Below are positions 36,664 through 45,166 of a DNA stretch of 64,000 nt, piece by piece. The notes beneath the pieces were generated by a model. The model was given only the letters and a program-made list of their open reading frames with translations, was not told where the DNA came from and searched no databases. Origin of the DNA: Herbaspirillum sp. AP02 (GTDB lineage: Bacteria; Pseudomonadota; Gammaproteobacteria; Burkholderiales; Burkholderiaceae_D); assembly GCF_015767275.1 (NCBI RefSeq), contig NZ_JADWMY010000015.1, positions 1-64,000 on the forward strand, written 5' to 3'. The number at the start of each line of letters is the position of its first letter. Within the stretch, counting starts at the first letter, position 1. The translations under genes were made by a program, and so were the position numbers.

Positions 36664-38410
36664 GGTGGTCCAGGTCGGTTGGAATGGGCGGCAGGCCGGT
36701 TGTCAGGCAGCCTTCGATCACGCTGGACAACTGCTGGACTTCCGCAAATACAAAGGCGAAATGATAGCACGCGGCATCCCGCTTGCTGCCGTACCAGACC
36801 GGGTCCGAGGCCAGCGCCGACAACGCCCGGTGCCCCGCCCGCAGCCACATCCAGCCCAGCGCCACATGCCCGGTCAGGCGCAGCATCTCGTCGGCCACGT
36901 AATAGGGAAAGGCGGGCATCTTTCGGGTCGCGTTCGCAATCCCGGCGGCGAAGCTCCTCAAATTGTCCACAGCGCTTTTCAGCTGCCGGCCTTGCTCCGC
37001 CAATCCTGCCGCACCGTCGATATCGGCCTCCACCAGCGCCAGGAAATCGTGCAGGCGCCGCCCGTCGTCGGCCAGTACCTTGCGCATCAGGAAGTCGATG
37101 GCCTGGATTTCGTTGGTTCCCTCATAGATCATCGTGATGCGGGCATCGCGCATGAACTGCTCTACCCCGGTCTCGACCACGTAGCCATGCCCGCCGAACA
37201 CCTGCAAGGCACGGCTGGCGCACTGGAATCCCTGGTCGGTCAGGAAGGCCTTGATCACCGGCGTAATGAATTCCAGCCGTTCGTGATGACGACGGCGCAG
37301 CGTGGCATCGGCATCGTGCTCTGCCAGGTCCAGCAGCAGTCCCGCCCAGCAGGTCAACAGGCGCGCGCCCTCGATGCGGCAACGCTGTTCCATCAACAAC
37401 TTCTGTATCGCTGGATGGCGGAGGATGACATCGCTCTCGGTGGCGCCCGGCGCACGTGATTGCCGGCGCTCCTTCGCATAGGCGGTAGCGCGCTGCCAGG
37501 CCGCTTCGGCCAGACCCACGCCCTGTGCGCCCACATGCAGGCGCGCCGCATTCATCATCACGAACATCGCCGCCAGTCCACGTCCAGCCTCGCCGACCAT
37601 CCATGCCTGGGTGTTTTCGAAATGCAGGCTGCAGGTGGCGCTGCCGTGAATGCCCATCTTGTGTTCGATGCCGGTGCACTGCACGCCGTTGCGGCTGCCA
37701 TCGGGCAGTACGCGGGGCGCCAGCAACAGCGACAGTCCCTTGCTGCCCGGCAGCGCATCCGGCAGGCGTGCCAGGACCAGATGGACGATGTTGTCGGTCA
37801 GGTCGTGCTCGCCACCGGAAATGAAGATCTTGTCCCCGGTCAGGCGATAACTGCCATCAGCCTGTGGCAGCGCACGCGTACGCAACTGTCCCAGGTCGCT
37901 ACCGGCCTGGGCTTCGGTCAGGCACATGGTGGCCAGCCACTGACCGCTGGCGATCTTCTCCAGATAATGCGCTTGCAGGTCCGGCGAGCCATGCGCAGCC
38001 AGGCAGGCATAGGCGCCATGCAACAGGCCGGGATACATGGTCCAGCCATGATTGGCGGCACTGAGCATTTCATAGAGCGCGCAGTCCAGCACATGTGGCA
38101 GCCCCTGGCCGCCGTGTTCGGGCGCGCAGGCCAGCGCCGGCCAGCCGGCTTCGCAGAATTGCGCATAGGCCTGCGCAAATCCGGGCGGGGTGCTCACCAT
38201 TCCGCTCTCGAAGCGGCAGCCCTCGCGGTCACCGATGGCGTTGAGCGGCGCGACGACATGGGCGGCGAAGCGGCCCGCTTCTTCCAGTACCTGCCGGATC
38301 AGCTCGCCATCGATCTCCGCATGCGCCGGCAGGGCGCGCAAGACCTGCGGCGCCTGCAATACTTCATCGAGCACGAAGGCGAAGTCGCGCAGGGGCGGCG
38401 TATAGTGCAT
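36641..38410 (-). CDS. Acyl-CoA dehydrogenase (DmdC-like long form)
   Basis: A 589-residue FAD enzyme. It has the acyl-CoA dehydrogenase core with CLTEAQAGSDLGQLRTRA and the catalytic glutamate in ITMIYEGTNEIQAIDFLMRK, plus a C-terminal extra domain as in 3-methylmercaptopropionyl-CoA dehydrogenase-type proteins. In this operon it may oxidise phenylpropanoyl-CoA (dihydro-hydroxycinnamoyl-CoA) to the cinnamoyl-CoA used by the hydratase; this is inference. Start: ATG 38410 has GGAAAGA at good distance; an ATG six bases upstream would add MT. It is 20 bases after the DUF3237 gene and overlaps marR. Confidence 0.9.
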   Translation of the reverse strand: MHYTPPLRDFAFVLDEVLQAPQVLRALPAHAEIDGELIRQVLEEAGRFAAHVVAPLNAIGDREGCRFESGMVSTPPGFAQAYAQFCEAGWPALACAPEHGGQGLPHVLDCALYEMLSAANHGWTMYPGLLHGAYACLAAHGSPDLQAHYLEKIASGQWLATMCLTEAQAGSDLGQLRTRALPQADGSYRLTGDKIFISGGEHDLTDNIVHLVLARLPDALPGSKGLSLLLAPRVLPDGSRNGVQCTGIEHKMGIHGSATCSLHFENTQAWMVGEAGRGLAAMFVMMNAARLHVGAQGVGLAEAAWQRATAYAKERRQSRAPGATESDVILRHPAIQKLLMEQRCRIEGARLLTCWAGLLLDLAEHDADATLRRRHHERLEFITPVIKAFLTDQGFQCASRALQVFGGHGYVVETGVEQFMRDARITMIYEGTNEIQAIDFLMRKVLADDGRRLHDFLALVEADIDGAAGLAEQGRQLKSAVDNLRSFAAGIANATRKMPAFPYYVADEMLRLTGHVALGWMWLRAGHRALSALASDPVWYGSKRDAACYHFAFVFAEVQQLSSVIEGCLTTGLPPIPTDLDHHAAQEAG

Positions 38411-38430
38411 CGTCATTCTTTCCGCTTCGC

Positions 38431-38982
38431 TCAGTTCAGCAGGTAGGCGTCATACACCACCGCATTGCCCAGCCGCATGGCGTAGCCCACGCCCATGGCG
38501 CGATTGAGCCAGTCGTATTTCTTGGAAGCCGTTTCAAAGTTCATGAACAGCCGGAAGGTATAGCGCGAGGGATCGACCGGCTTGCCCTTGGCCACCTCGG
38601 CCATCACTTCCGGCGGACCGTAACGCACGCCCCGGGTCTGCAGGTAGACCAGCTCCCCATCGTCCAGCTTCAGCAGATAGCGGGTGTCGATGATGGCCAA
38701 CCCATCGGCGGTGACGGTCTGCCAGTCAGCGCCGTTGTTGAGGATTTCCCCGTTGATCAGCGGTCCCTTGAAGCTGCCGCCGGTAATCGGGATGATGCGA
38801 CGCTTGCCCAGGTCCGAGGTCTTGCCCAGTTCCCAGATCGGCGCCACCAGGTCCACCGAAAAGCGCGCCAGGAAGGCCAGCTTGGGTTGTGGTGGCGTCA
38901 GCGCGGTGTTGTCGGCATCGCTGGCCGCATGGGCCTGGAAGGATAGCGTCAGTGCGGCCAGCAGCAGGAACAGCTTCTTCAT
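38431..38982 (-). CDS. Secreted DUF3237 family protein
   Basis: A 183-residue protein with a Sec signal peptide (KKLFLLLAALTLSFQAHA) and a DUF3237 beta-barrel-like domain: KRRIIPITGGSFKGPLINGEIL, DWQTVTADGLAIIDTRYLLKLDDG and the late TFRLFMNFETASKKYDWLNRAMGVG. AAGGAGACC precedes the ATG. DUF3237 proteins recur in aromatic-catabolic clusters without a known activity. Export suggests a periplasmic role, possibly on the incoming substrate. Confidence 0.85.
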   Translation of the reverse strand: MKKLFLLLAALTLSFQAHAASDADNTALTPPQPKLAFLARFSVDLVAPIWELGKTSDLGKRRIIPITGGSFKGPLINGEILNNGADWQTVTADGLAIIDTRYLLKLDDGELVYLQTRGVRYGPPEVMAEVAKGKPVDPSRYTFRLFMNFETASKKYDWLNRAMGVGYAMRLGNAVVYDAYLLN

Positions 38983-39039
38983 CGTGGTCTCCTTTTTCTA
39001 TGTTGTCGGGTCATGCGATGGTGCAGAAAACGTCACCGC

Positions 39040-39795
39040 TCAGGAAGCTGCCATCGCTTCTGCCTCAGTCTTCTTGCCAAAGCCTAGGTAGGCCTGGATC
39101 ACCTGCGGATCGCCGGCCAGCCGTGCCGATTCGCCCTGCATGCTGACCTTGCCCAGCTCCAGCACGTAACCGTAGTCGGCCGTCTGCAGCGCGGCGCGCG
39201 CGTTCTGCTCCACCAGCAGCACCGAGATACCTGCGGTGCGCAGTTCGGAGACGATCTGCAGGATTTCCTTGACGATGCGCGGCGCCAGTCCCAGGCTGGG
39301 TTCGTCCAGCATCAGCAGTTCCGGCTTGGCCATCATGGCGCGACCAATGGCCAGCATCTGGCGCTCGCCACCCGAGAGCGTGCCGGCCAGCTGGCTGCGC
39401 CGTTCCTTCAGGCGCGGGAATAATTCGAAGACCGTGGCGAGCTGATCCATCGGCTGTGCCTGCCGCAAGCGCAGGCGGCGAAAGCCGCCCAGCAGAAGAT
39501 TGTCTTCCACGCTCATGCTGGAAAAGAGTTCGCGTCGCTCCGGCACCAGCGCGATACCGGCCATGACGCGCTGCTCCAGCGTCCAGCGCTCTACCGCCCG
39601 GCCGTGATAGCGCACCGTTCCCTGCGCCGGCAACACTCCCATGATGGCGTTGAGCAAGGTCGACTTGCCTGCGCCATTGGGGCCGATCACGGTGGCGATA
39701 CTGCCGCGTTCGAGCCTGAGGTCAATATCGTGCAGCGCCTGCACCTTGCCATAGCTTGCGCGCAGTTGCGCGACTTCGAGGACCAGTTCGCTCAT
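39040..39795 (-). CDS. Liv-type ABC transporter ATP-binding protein LivF
   Basis: A 251-residue ATPase: Walker A GPNGAGKSTLLN, signature LSGGERQMLAIGRAM, Walker B LLMLDEPSLGLAP, ending with the LivF-type QAYLGFG. It is one of the two ATPases of a branched-chain-amino-acid-type importer and overlaps the livMG fusion by ATGA. In this operon the substrate is more likely an aromatic acid than an amino acid. Confidence 0.93.
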   Translation of the reverse strand: MSELVLEVAQLRASYGKVQALHDIDLRLERGSIATVIGPNGAGKSTLLNAIMGVLPAQGTVRYHGRAVERWTLEQRVMAGIALVPERRELFSSMSVEDNLLLGGFRRLRLRQAQPMDQLATVFELFPRLKERRSQLAGTLSGGERQMLAIGRAMMAKPELLMLDEPSLGLAPRIVKEILQIVSELRTAGISVLLVEQNARAALQTADYGYVLELGKVSMQGESARLAGDPQVIQAYLGFGKKTEAEAMAAS

Positions 39796-41588
39796 TCGAT
39801 TCCACCCAGGTAGGCTTCGATTACGGCCGGATGCCGCTGGATTTCCTGCGGCGTGCCCTCGGCGATCTTGGCGCCGAATTCCATCACCACGATGTGGTCG
39901 GTCAGTTCCATGACGAATTCCATGTCGTGTTCCACCAGCAGGATGCTCATGCCGTCAGCGCGCAACTCCTGCAATACCTTGGACAGCGCCTGCTTCTCTA
40001 GATGTCGCAAGCCGGCGGCGGGCTCGTCCAGCAGCAGCAGCAGCGGGTCGCAGCAGAGCGCGCGGGCAATTTCCAGGATGCGTTGCTGGCCCAGCGCCAG
40101 GTTGCCGGCCTGCTCGTGCATCAGGTGCTGCAGGCCGACGCGATGCAGGGCGCGCGCGGCCTCGTCCAGCAAGGCCTTCTCTTCAACGCGTTCCAGGTGC
40201 AGCATGGCATTGACCGTATTGCGCAGGAAGCCCTGCTGGCTGCGCATGTGCGCGCCCAGCGCCACGTTCTCCAGCACCGACATGCCCGGCAGCAGGCGCA
40301 CGTGCTGGAAGGTACGGGCAATTCCCAGGCGGGCGATGGCGCGGGCCGGCAGGCCGGCGATGTCGCGCCCATTGAAGCTCACGCGCCCGCCGCTGGCGTG
40401 TAGCAGGCCCGTGACCAGATTGAAGGTGGTCGACTTGCCCGCACCATTGGGACCGATCAGCCCGACGATCTCGCCGGCCTTGACGTTGAAGGACACATCG
40501 TTGACCGCCACCAGCCCGCCGAAGCGTTTGTTGATCTGGTCCACCTGCAACAGCGGTGCGCCGCGTGCCGGTCCCGATCGCCTGTCCATGGGCGCGGCGC
40601 TGGCCACGCGCAGCGGCTGCGGCGCCGGCGGGAAGGCGCGCAGCCACAGGGCGCGCACCCAGGGCCACAAGCCGCCACGGGCGTACTTCAGCAGCACGAT
40701 CAGGATCAGCCCGAAGACGATGGTTTCATAACTGCCGGCGTCACCCAGCAACGCCGGCAACAACACCTGCAACTGGTCCGACAGCAGCTTGAGCACGCCC
40801 GCGCCCAGCAGCGCGCCCCAGATATGGGCGATGCCACCGACCACCACGATGAACAGGTATTCGATACCCATTGCCAGGCTGAACGGCGAGGGATTGACCG
40901 TGCGCTGCATGTGCGCGAACAGCCAGCCCGAGACCGATGCCAGCAGCGCCGCGAAGACGAAGACCAGGATCTTGTAGCGTCCGGTATCCACGCCCATGGC
41001 CTCGGCCATCGAGCGGCCACCCTTGAGGGCGCGGATGGCGCGGCCGGCGCGTGAATCCAGCAGGTTCAGCGAGACCCAGGCCGCGGCCAGCACGATCGCC
41101 CAGATCAGGTAGTAGAGGTGGCGTTCGCCAGCCAGGTCCAGGCCCGCCAGTTGCAATGGTGGAATGCCGGAAATGCCGTCGTACTTGCCCAGCCAGTCCA
41201 CCTTGCCGAACAGGAAGTACAGGCTGATACCCCAGGCAATGGTCGCCAGCGGCAGGTAGTGACCGGACATGCGCAAGGTGATGCGGCCGAGCACATAGGC
41301 CGATACGCCGGTGACCAACAGGCCCAGCGGCAGCGTCAACCAGGGCGACACGCCGTGCGCGGTGGTGAGATAGGAGGTGGTGTAGGCCCCCATGCCGACG
41401 AAAGCCGCCTGGCCGAAGGACGTCATGCCGCCGATGCCGGTCAGCAGCACCAGACCAATGGCGACCAAAGCGTACAGGCCGATGTAGTTGGCCTGGATCA
41501 CCCAGAACTGTGGCGTGGGCAGCACCGGGAAGAGTGCCAGCACCACCAGCAGCACGTAAAGCGGGAGTCGTTTATTGATCATGCTCAT
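39792..41588 (-). CDS. Liv-type ABC transporter, fused permease-ATPase (LivM-LivG)
   Basis: A 598-residue fusion. Residues 1-310 are a LivM permease with about eight to ten membrane helices and the loop LLDSRAGRAIRALKGGRSMAEAMGVD. A short linker (PQPLRVASAAPMDRRSGPA) leads to a LivG ATPase at about 345-598 with Walker A GPNGAGKSTTFN, signature NLALGQQRILEIARAL and Walker B LLLLDEPAAGL. In the second transporter of this window the two are separate genes. It overlaps livH and livF by four bases each. Confidence 0.93.
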   Translation of the reverse strand: MSMINKRLPLYVLLVVLALFPVLPTPQFWVIQANYIGLYALVAIGLVLLTGIGGMTSFGQAAFVGMGAYTTSYLTTAHGVSPWLTLPLGLLVTGVSAYVLGRITLRMSGHYLPLATIAWGISLYFLFGKVDWLGKYDGISGIPPLQLAGLDLAGERHLYYLIWAIVLAAAWVSLNLLDSRAGRAIRALKGGRSMAEAMGVDTGRYKILVFVFAALLASVSGWLFAHMQRTVNPSPFSLAMGIEYLFIVVVGGIAHIWGALLGAGVLKLLSDQLQVLLPALLGDAGSYETIVFGLILIVLLKYARGGLWPWVRALWLRAFPPAPQPLRVASAAPMDRRSGPARGAPLLQVDQINKRFGGLVAVNDVSFNVKAGEIVGLIGPNGAGKSTTFNLVTGLLHASGGRVSFNGRDIAGLPARAIARLGIARTFQHVRLLPGMSVLENVALGAHMRSQQGFLRNTVNAMLHLERVEEKALLDEAARALHRVGLQHLMHEQAGNLALGQQRILEIARALCCDPLLLLLDEPAAGLRHLEKQALSKVLQELRADGMSILLVEHDMEFVMELTDHIVVMEFGAKIAEGTPQEIQRHPAVIEAYLGGIE

Positions 41589-42625
41589 TCCTCGTCCTCG
41601 TCATGCGCCGGTGTCACCAGCGAGCGCCACAGCAGGATGGGCAGCAGGGCCATGAAGACGATCACTTCCTTGAAGTCGCTGGCCCAGAAGGAGCTGAAGG
41701 ATTCCAGCAGCCCCACCAGCAGGGCGCCCCCCGCGGCCGCCGGGAAACTCGCCAGCGCACCGATGGTGGCGGCGACGAATCCCTTCAGCCCGATCAGGAA
41801 ACCCGAGTCATAAAAGATGGTGCTCATCGGGCCGATCAGCACGCCCGACAGAGCACCGATAAACGCTGCCACGGCAAAGGACAGTTTGCCGGCTAGCGTC
41901 GTGGAGATTCCCATGAGCCGCGCACCCAGGCGATTCACCGCCGTGGCGCGCAGCGCCTTGCCATACAGTGTGCGGCCGGAAAACAGCCACAGCGCCAACA
42001 GCAGTGCCAGTGCGGCGAACACCACCACCAGTGTCTGCGCACTCAAGGTGAGCGAGGCGATGTTCCAGCGCTCATCCCAGAAGGCCGGCGTGCGGAAGCC
42101 CTCGGCCCCGAAGAACACCAGTCCCAGCCCGGTCATCGCCAGGTGGATGCCGACCGAGACGATCAGCAGTTGCAGTACGCTGGCATCGGCCAGCGACTCG
42201 AACACCACCTGGTACATCAACGGCCCCAGTGCGGTAATCAGCAGCAGCGTCAGCAGTACCTGCACCGGCAGCGGAAACTGCTGCGGCGCAGCCCACCAGA
42301 CCAACGCAGCCACCGCCAGCGGCAAGCCCAGGGTGCCCAGCAACGCACGCGGCAGCAGTGCTGCCTGCCCCGAGCGCAGCAGCGCAAGGGTCTGCATGGC
42401 CGCCGCGCAGACCGCCAGCACCAGCAGTAGCCACAGCGGCCCGGGGCGCTGGCCTTGCTGCAGCATGGCCAGGGTCAAGGCGCCATAGGCGACGAATTCA
42501 CCCTGCGGAATGAAGAGAATGCGGGTGACCGTAAACACCAGCACCAGTGCAATGGCGATGAGGCCATAGACGATGCCGTTGGTCAGGCCATCCAGGGTGA
42601 GGATGGCGGCAATCGAAGAATCCAT
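41585..42625 (-). CDS. Liv-type ABC transporter permease LivH
   Basis: A 346-residue permease with GLTNGIVYGLIAIALVLVFTVTRIL at the N-terminus and NRLGARLMGISTTLAGKLSFAVAAFIGALSGVL, typical of LivH. It is longer than usual (about 290-300) because of an extra hydrophobic stretch near residues 55-100. Lies 87 bases after the binding-protein gene and overlaps the fused livMG. Confidence 0.92.
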   Translation of the reverse strand: MDSSIAAILTLDGLTNGIVYGLIAIALVLVFTVTRILFIPQGEFVAYGALTLAMLQQGQRPGPLWLLLVLAVCAAAMQTLALLRSGQAALLPRALLGTLGLPLAVAALVWWAAPQQFPLPVQVLLTLLLITALGPLMYQVVFESLADASVLQLLIVSVGIHLAMTGLGLVFFGAEGFRTPAFWDERWNIASLTLSAQTLVVVFAALALLLALWLFSGRTLYGKALRATAVNRLGARLMGISTTLAGKLSFAVAAFIGALSGVLIGPMSTIFYDSGFLIGLKGFVAATIGALASFPAAAGGALLVGLLESFSSFWASDFKEVIVFMALLPILLWRSLVTPAHDEDEE

Positions 42626-42712
42626 GAGTAGTCAGCAAAACAGGCAAATTCCACGGAACAACGGCGACACGGTCTGCAATCAAGCCGTGCCGCCGCAACG
42701 GTTGGCACAGCG

Positions 42713-43858
42713 TCAGGGATTGACCGCCTTCCAGTTGCCATTCTGGATGGTCAGCATGATGCGGGCATCGTCACCCAGACCGAAGTGATCCTTGGGCGAG
42801 TAATTCAGCGTGCCCTGCGAAATCTGGATCGGACCGGCGTTTTCCAGCGCCTCCTTCAGGGCGGTGCGGAAGGCCTGGGTGCCGGGTTTGGCCTTCTTCA
42901 GGGCCTCCGGCACCACCTTCTGCAACACCAGCTGGGCATCGTAGGTATGGGCCGCGAACAGGTTGCGGGTGCCGGCGCCAAATTGCTTTTCGTAGCGCGT
43001 GACGAAGTCCATGGCCAGCTTCTTGGAAGGATTGCTGTCCGGCAGGGCCTCCGGCACCACCGCCGGGCCGGAGATGACGTAGGAACCTTCCACATCCTTG
43101 CCACCCAGGCGGATCAGGTCGCGCGAGGCGGCGCTATGGGTCTGGAAGATCTTGCCCTTGTAGCCGCGCTCGATGAGCGCCTTGTGCGGCATGGCCGCGC
43201 CGCTGCCCGAGGCCACCACCAGCACCGCATCCGGGTTGGAACTGACCACCCGCAGAGCCTGCGCCGTTACGCTGGTGTCAGCCCGGGAGAAGCGCTCCAC
43301 CGTGCCCACCTTGATGCCGGCGGTGTTCGCCAGGCGTTGCACTTCCTTCAACCAGTTCTCGCCATAGGAGTCCGAGTAGCCGAGGAAGCCCACGGTCTTC
43401 ACCCCCAGCTTCTTCATCTGCTCCACCACGCCACCGGCCATCACGGCGGTCGATTGCGGCAGGCGGAAGGTCCAGGCATCCTTGCCCTCGGCTGTTTCGA
43501 TGGGAGAGATGGCCAATTGCACGGTCTGGGTTTCCAGCGCGACGTCGGCGATGGCCAGCGTGGGCGGCACGGCGGCCGAGCCGATGATCAGGTCGACCTT
43601 GTCTTCGGCCACCAGGCGGCGCGCATTCTTGCTGGCCTGGGTGGGATCGGTGGCGTCATCGAGGATGATGAGCTTGACCTTTTCTCCGCCGATGGTCTCC
43701 GGCCACAGGGCGAAGCCGTTCTTGGCCGGAATGCCCAGCCCCGAACCCGGGCCGGTCAGCGACATCACCACGCCGATGGTCAGTTCGGCATGGGCCATTG
43801 CGGAACAGGCCAGCATGGAAGCCAGTACCCCTGCCTTGATTGCCAGTTTCATCTTCAT
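42713..43858 (-). CDS. Liv-type periplasmic substrate-binding protein
   Basis: A 381-residue type-1 periplasmic binding protein with a signal peptide (KLAIKAGVLASMLACSAMAHA). The mature start is ELTIGVVMSLTGPGSGLGIPAKNG, with DDATDPTQASKNARRLVAEDKVDLIIGS in the N-lobe. AAGGAGACGGAG precedes ATG 43858. Homologues in aromatic clusters (for example CouP of Rhodopseudomonas) bind hydroxycinnamates; here that ligand is inferred from context. First gene of the transporter part of the operon. Confidence 0.92.
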   Translation of the reverse strand: MKMKLAIKAGVLASMLACSAMAHAELTIGVVMSLTGPGSGLGIPAKNGFALWPETIGGEKVKLIILDDATDPTQASKNARRLVAEDKVDLIIGSAAVPPTLAIADVALETQTVQLAISPIETAEGKDAWTFRLPQSTAVMAGGVVEQMKKLGVKTVGFLGYSDSYGENWLKEVQRLANTAGIKVGTVERFSRADTSVTAQALRVVSSNPDAVLVVASGSGAAMPHKALIERGYKGKIFQTHSAASRDLIRLGGKDVEGSYVISGPAVVPEALPDSNPSKKLAMDFVTRYEKQFGAGTRNLFAAHTYDAQLVLQKVVPEALKKAKPGTQAFRTALKEALENAGPIQISQGTLNYSPKDHFGLGDDARIMLTIQNGNWKAVNP

Positions 43859-43878
43859 CTCCGTCTCCTTGTATTTGT

Positions 43879-43894
43879 CATCGAGTGATCGATG
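43879..43894. repeat. Short inverted repeat in operon gap
   Basis: CATCGA-GTGA-TCGATG, six-base arms with a four-base loop, lies in the 94-base gap between the thioesterase and binding-protein genes. It could be a transcript hairpin that adjusts relative expression of the enzyme and transporter halves, or chance. Confidence 0.3.
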
Positions 43895-43952
43895 TATGAC
43901 GGGCGGGCATGGACGCCGCGCCTCGTTTGTTACCTGATCTGCTGATTCCCGT

Positions 43953-44372
43953 CTAGCTGCACATTTCCCTGATGTCCTGCGGAATGGCGATGGCCTTGAT
44001 GCGGTTCGGATCCTCCGGATGGCGGATCGCAAACACCCGGGTGTCACGTCCTTCGCACAGCAGCTCGCCATCGCGTTTCAATTCGTGGCGCATCACGAAG
44101 GTCTTGTCGTTCCATTCGATGATGGTGGAGTGCACCTCCACCTGGTCGCCGTAGGTGGCCGGACGCACGAAGCGCGAACTGATGTCCACCACCGGCGTGC
44201 CGATGATGCCGCGGGTCTTTTCGGTCTCGCGCCAGGGCGGCACTCCGCACTGGTGGAAGAAATTGCGGGAGGCTGCGTCATACCAGCGGAAGAAATTGGG
44301 AAAGAACACGATGCCGGCCGGATCGCAATCACCGAATTCCACGCGCACCGTATAGATGATGGTCTTGCTCAT
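43953..44372 (-). CDS. Hotdog-fold acyl-CoA thioesterase (4-hydroxybenzoyl-CoA type)
   Basis: A 139-residue thioesterase with the family motif VRVEFGDCDPAGIVFFPNFF, followed by RWYDAASRNFF. The Asp in D-P-A-G matches the catalytic Asp of 4-hydroxybenzoyl-CoA thioesterase. In this operon it would release the aromatic acid (vanillate or 4-hydroxybenzoate) from its CoA ester after the thiolase step. ATG 44372 follows GAGGAGAG; ten bases from the SDR gene. Confidence 0.9.
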   Translation of the reverse strand: MSKTIIYTVRVEFGDCDPAGIVFFPNFFRWYDAASRNFFHQCGVPPWRETEKTRGIIGTPVVDISSRFVRPATYGDQVEVHSTIIEWNDKTFVMRHELKRDGELLCEGRDTRVFAIRHPEDPNRIKAIAIPQDIREMCS

Positions 44373-44382
44373 GTCGCTCTCC

Positions 44383-45147
44383 TCAACGCGGCGCCAGCCG
44401 CAGTGCGCCATCCAGGCGGATCACTTCGCCGTTGAGCGACAGGTTGGTGGCGATATGCAGCGCCAGTTGCGCATACTCTTCGGCCTTGCCCAGACGTTTT
44501 GGGAAGGGGATGCTCGAGGCCAGCGACTGCTGTACTTCGTCCGGCAGCTTGTAGAGCAGGGGCGTGAGGAACAGACCCGGTGCAATGGTGACCACGCGGA
44601 TGCCGTATTGCGCCAGGTCGCGTGCCAGTGGCAGCGTCATGGCGGTGATGCCGCCCTTGGAGGCCGCATAGCCGGCCTGTCCGACCTGGCCGTCGAAAGC
44701 CGCCACCGAGGCGGTGGCCACGATCACGCCGCGTTCGCCGTCTTCCAGCGCATCGGTTGCGGCCATGCGGGCGGCCGCCAGGCGGATCACGTTGAAGGTG
44801 CCGATCAGGTTGACGTTGATGATGCGGCTGAAGTCCTCCAGCGGTATGGCGCTGCCGTCCTTGCCGACCATCCGTTTGGCGCCGCCGATGCCGGCACAGT
44901 TGATCAGGATGCGCGGCACGCCATTGGCTTGTTGCGCAGCGTCCAGCGCAGCCTCGACCGAGGCGCTGTCGGTGATGTCGCAGCGTGCGGCGTGGCAATT
45001 CAATTCGGCCGCCAGCGCCTGTGCCGCCTCGACGTTCACGTCGAGGATGGAAACGCGGGCGCCGGCGCGCACCAGCTGGCGCACGGTCTCGGCCCCGAGG
45101 CCGGAGGCGCCGCCGGTGACCAGTGCGGCTTGTCCTTGCAGTTGCAT
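44383..45147 (-). CDS. SDR-family 3-hydroxyacyl-CoA dehydrogenase
   Basis: A 254-residue short-chain dehydrogenase: cofactor motif TGGASGLGAET, NCAGIGG, catalytic Ser in VATASVAAFDG and Tyr-Lys in GYAASKGGITAM. It resembles type-II 3-hydroxyacyl-CoA dehydrogenases (HSD10-like). Proposed step: oxidation of 3-hydroxy-3-arylpropanoyl-CoA to the beta-keto thioester. ATG 45147 follows GAAGGAC. Sits between thiolase (20 bases) and thioesterase. Confidence 0.92.
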   Translation of the reverse strand: MQLQGQAALVTGGASGLGAETVRQLVRAGARVSILDVNVEAAQALAAELNCHAARCDITDSASVEAALDAAQQANGVPRILINCAGIGGAKRMVGKDGSAIPLEDFSRIINVNLIGTFNVIRLAAARMAATDALEDGERGVIVATASVAAFDGQVGQAGYAASKGGITAMTLPLARDLAQYGIRVVTIAPGLFLTPLLYKLPDEVQQSLASSIPFPKRLGKAEEYAQLALHIATNLSLNGEVIRLDGALRLAPR

Positions 45148-45166
45148 GGTAAAAGTCCTTCTCGAT

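Noticed and set aside
43879-43894. Inverted repeat as a rho-independent terminator within the hydroxycinnamate operon
   Set aside because: The stem is only six base pairs and has no T tract on the minus strand.
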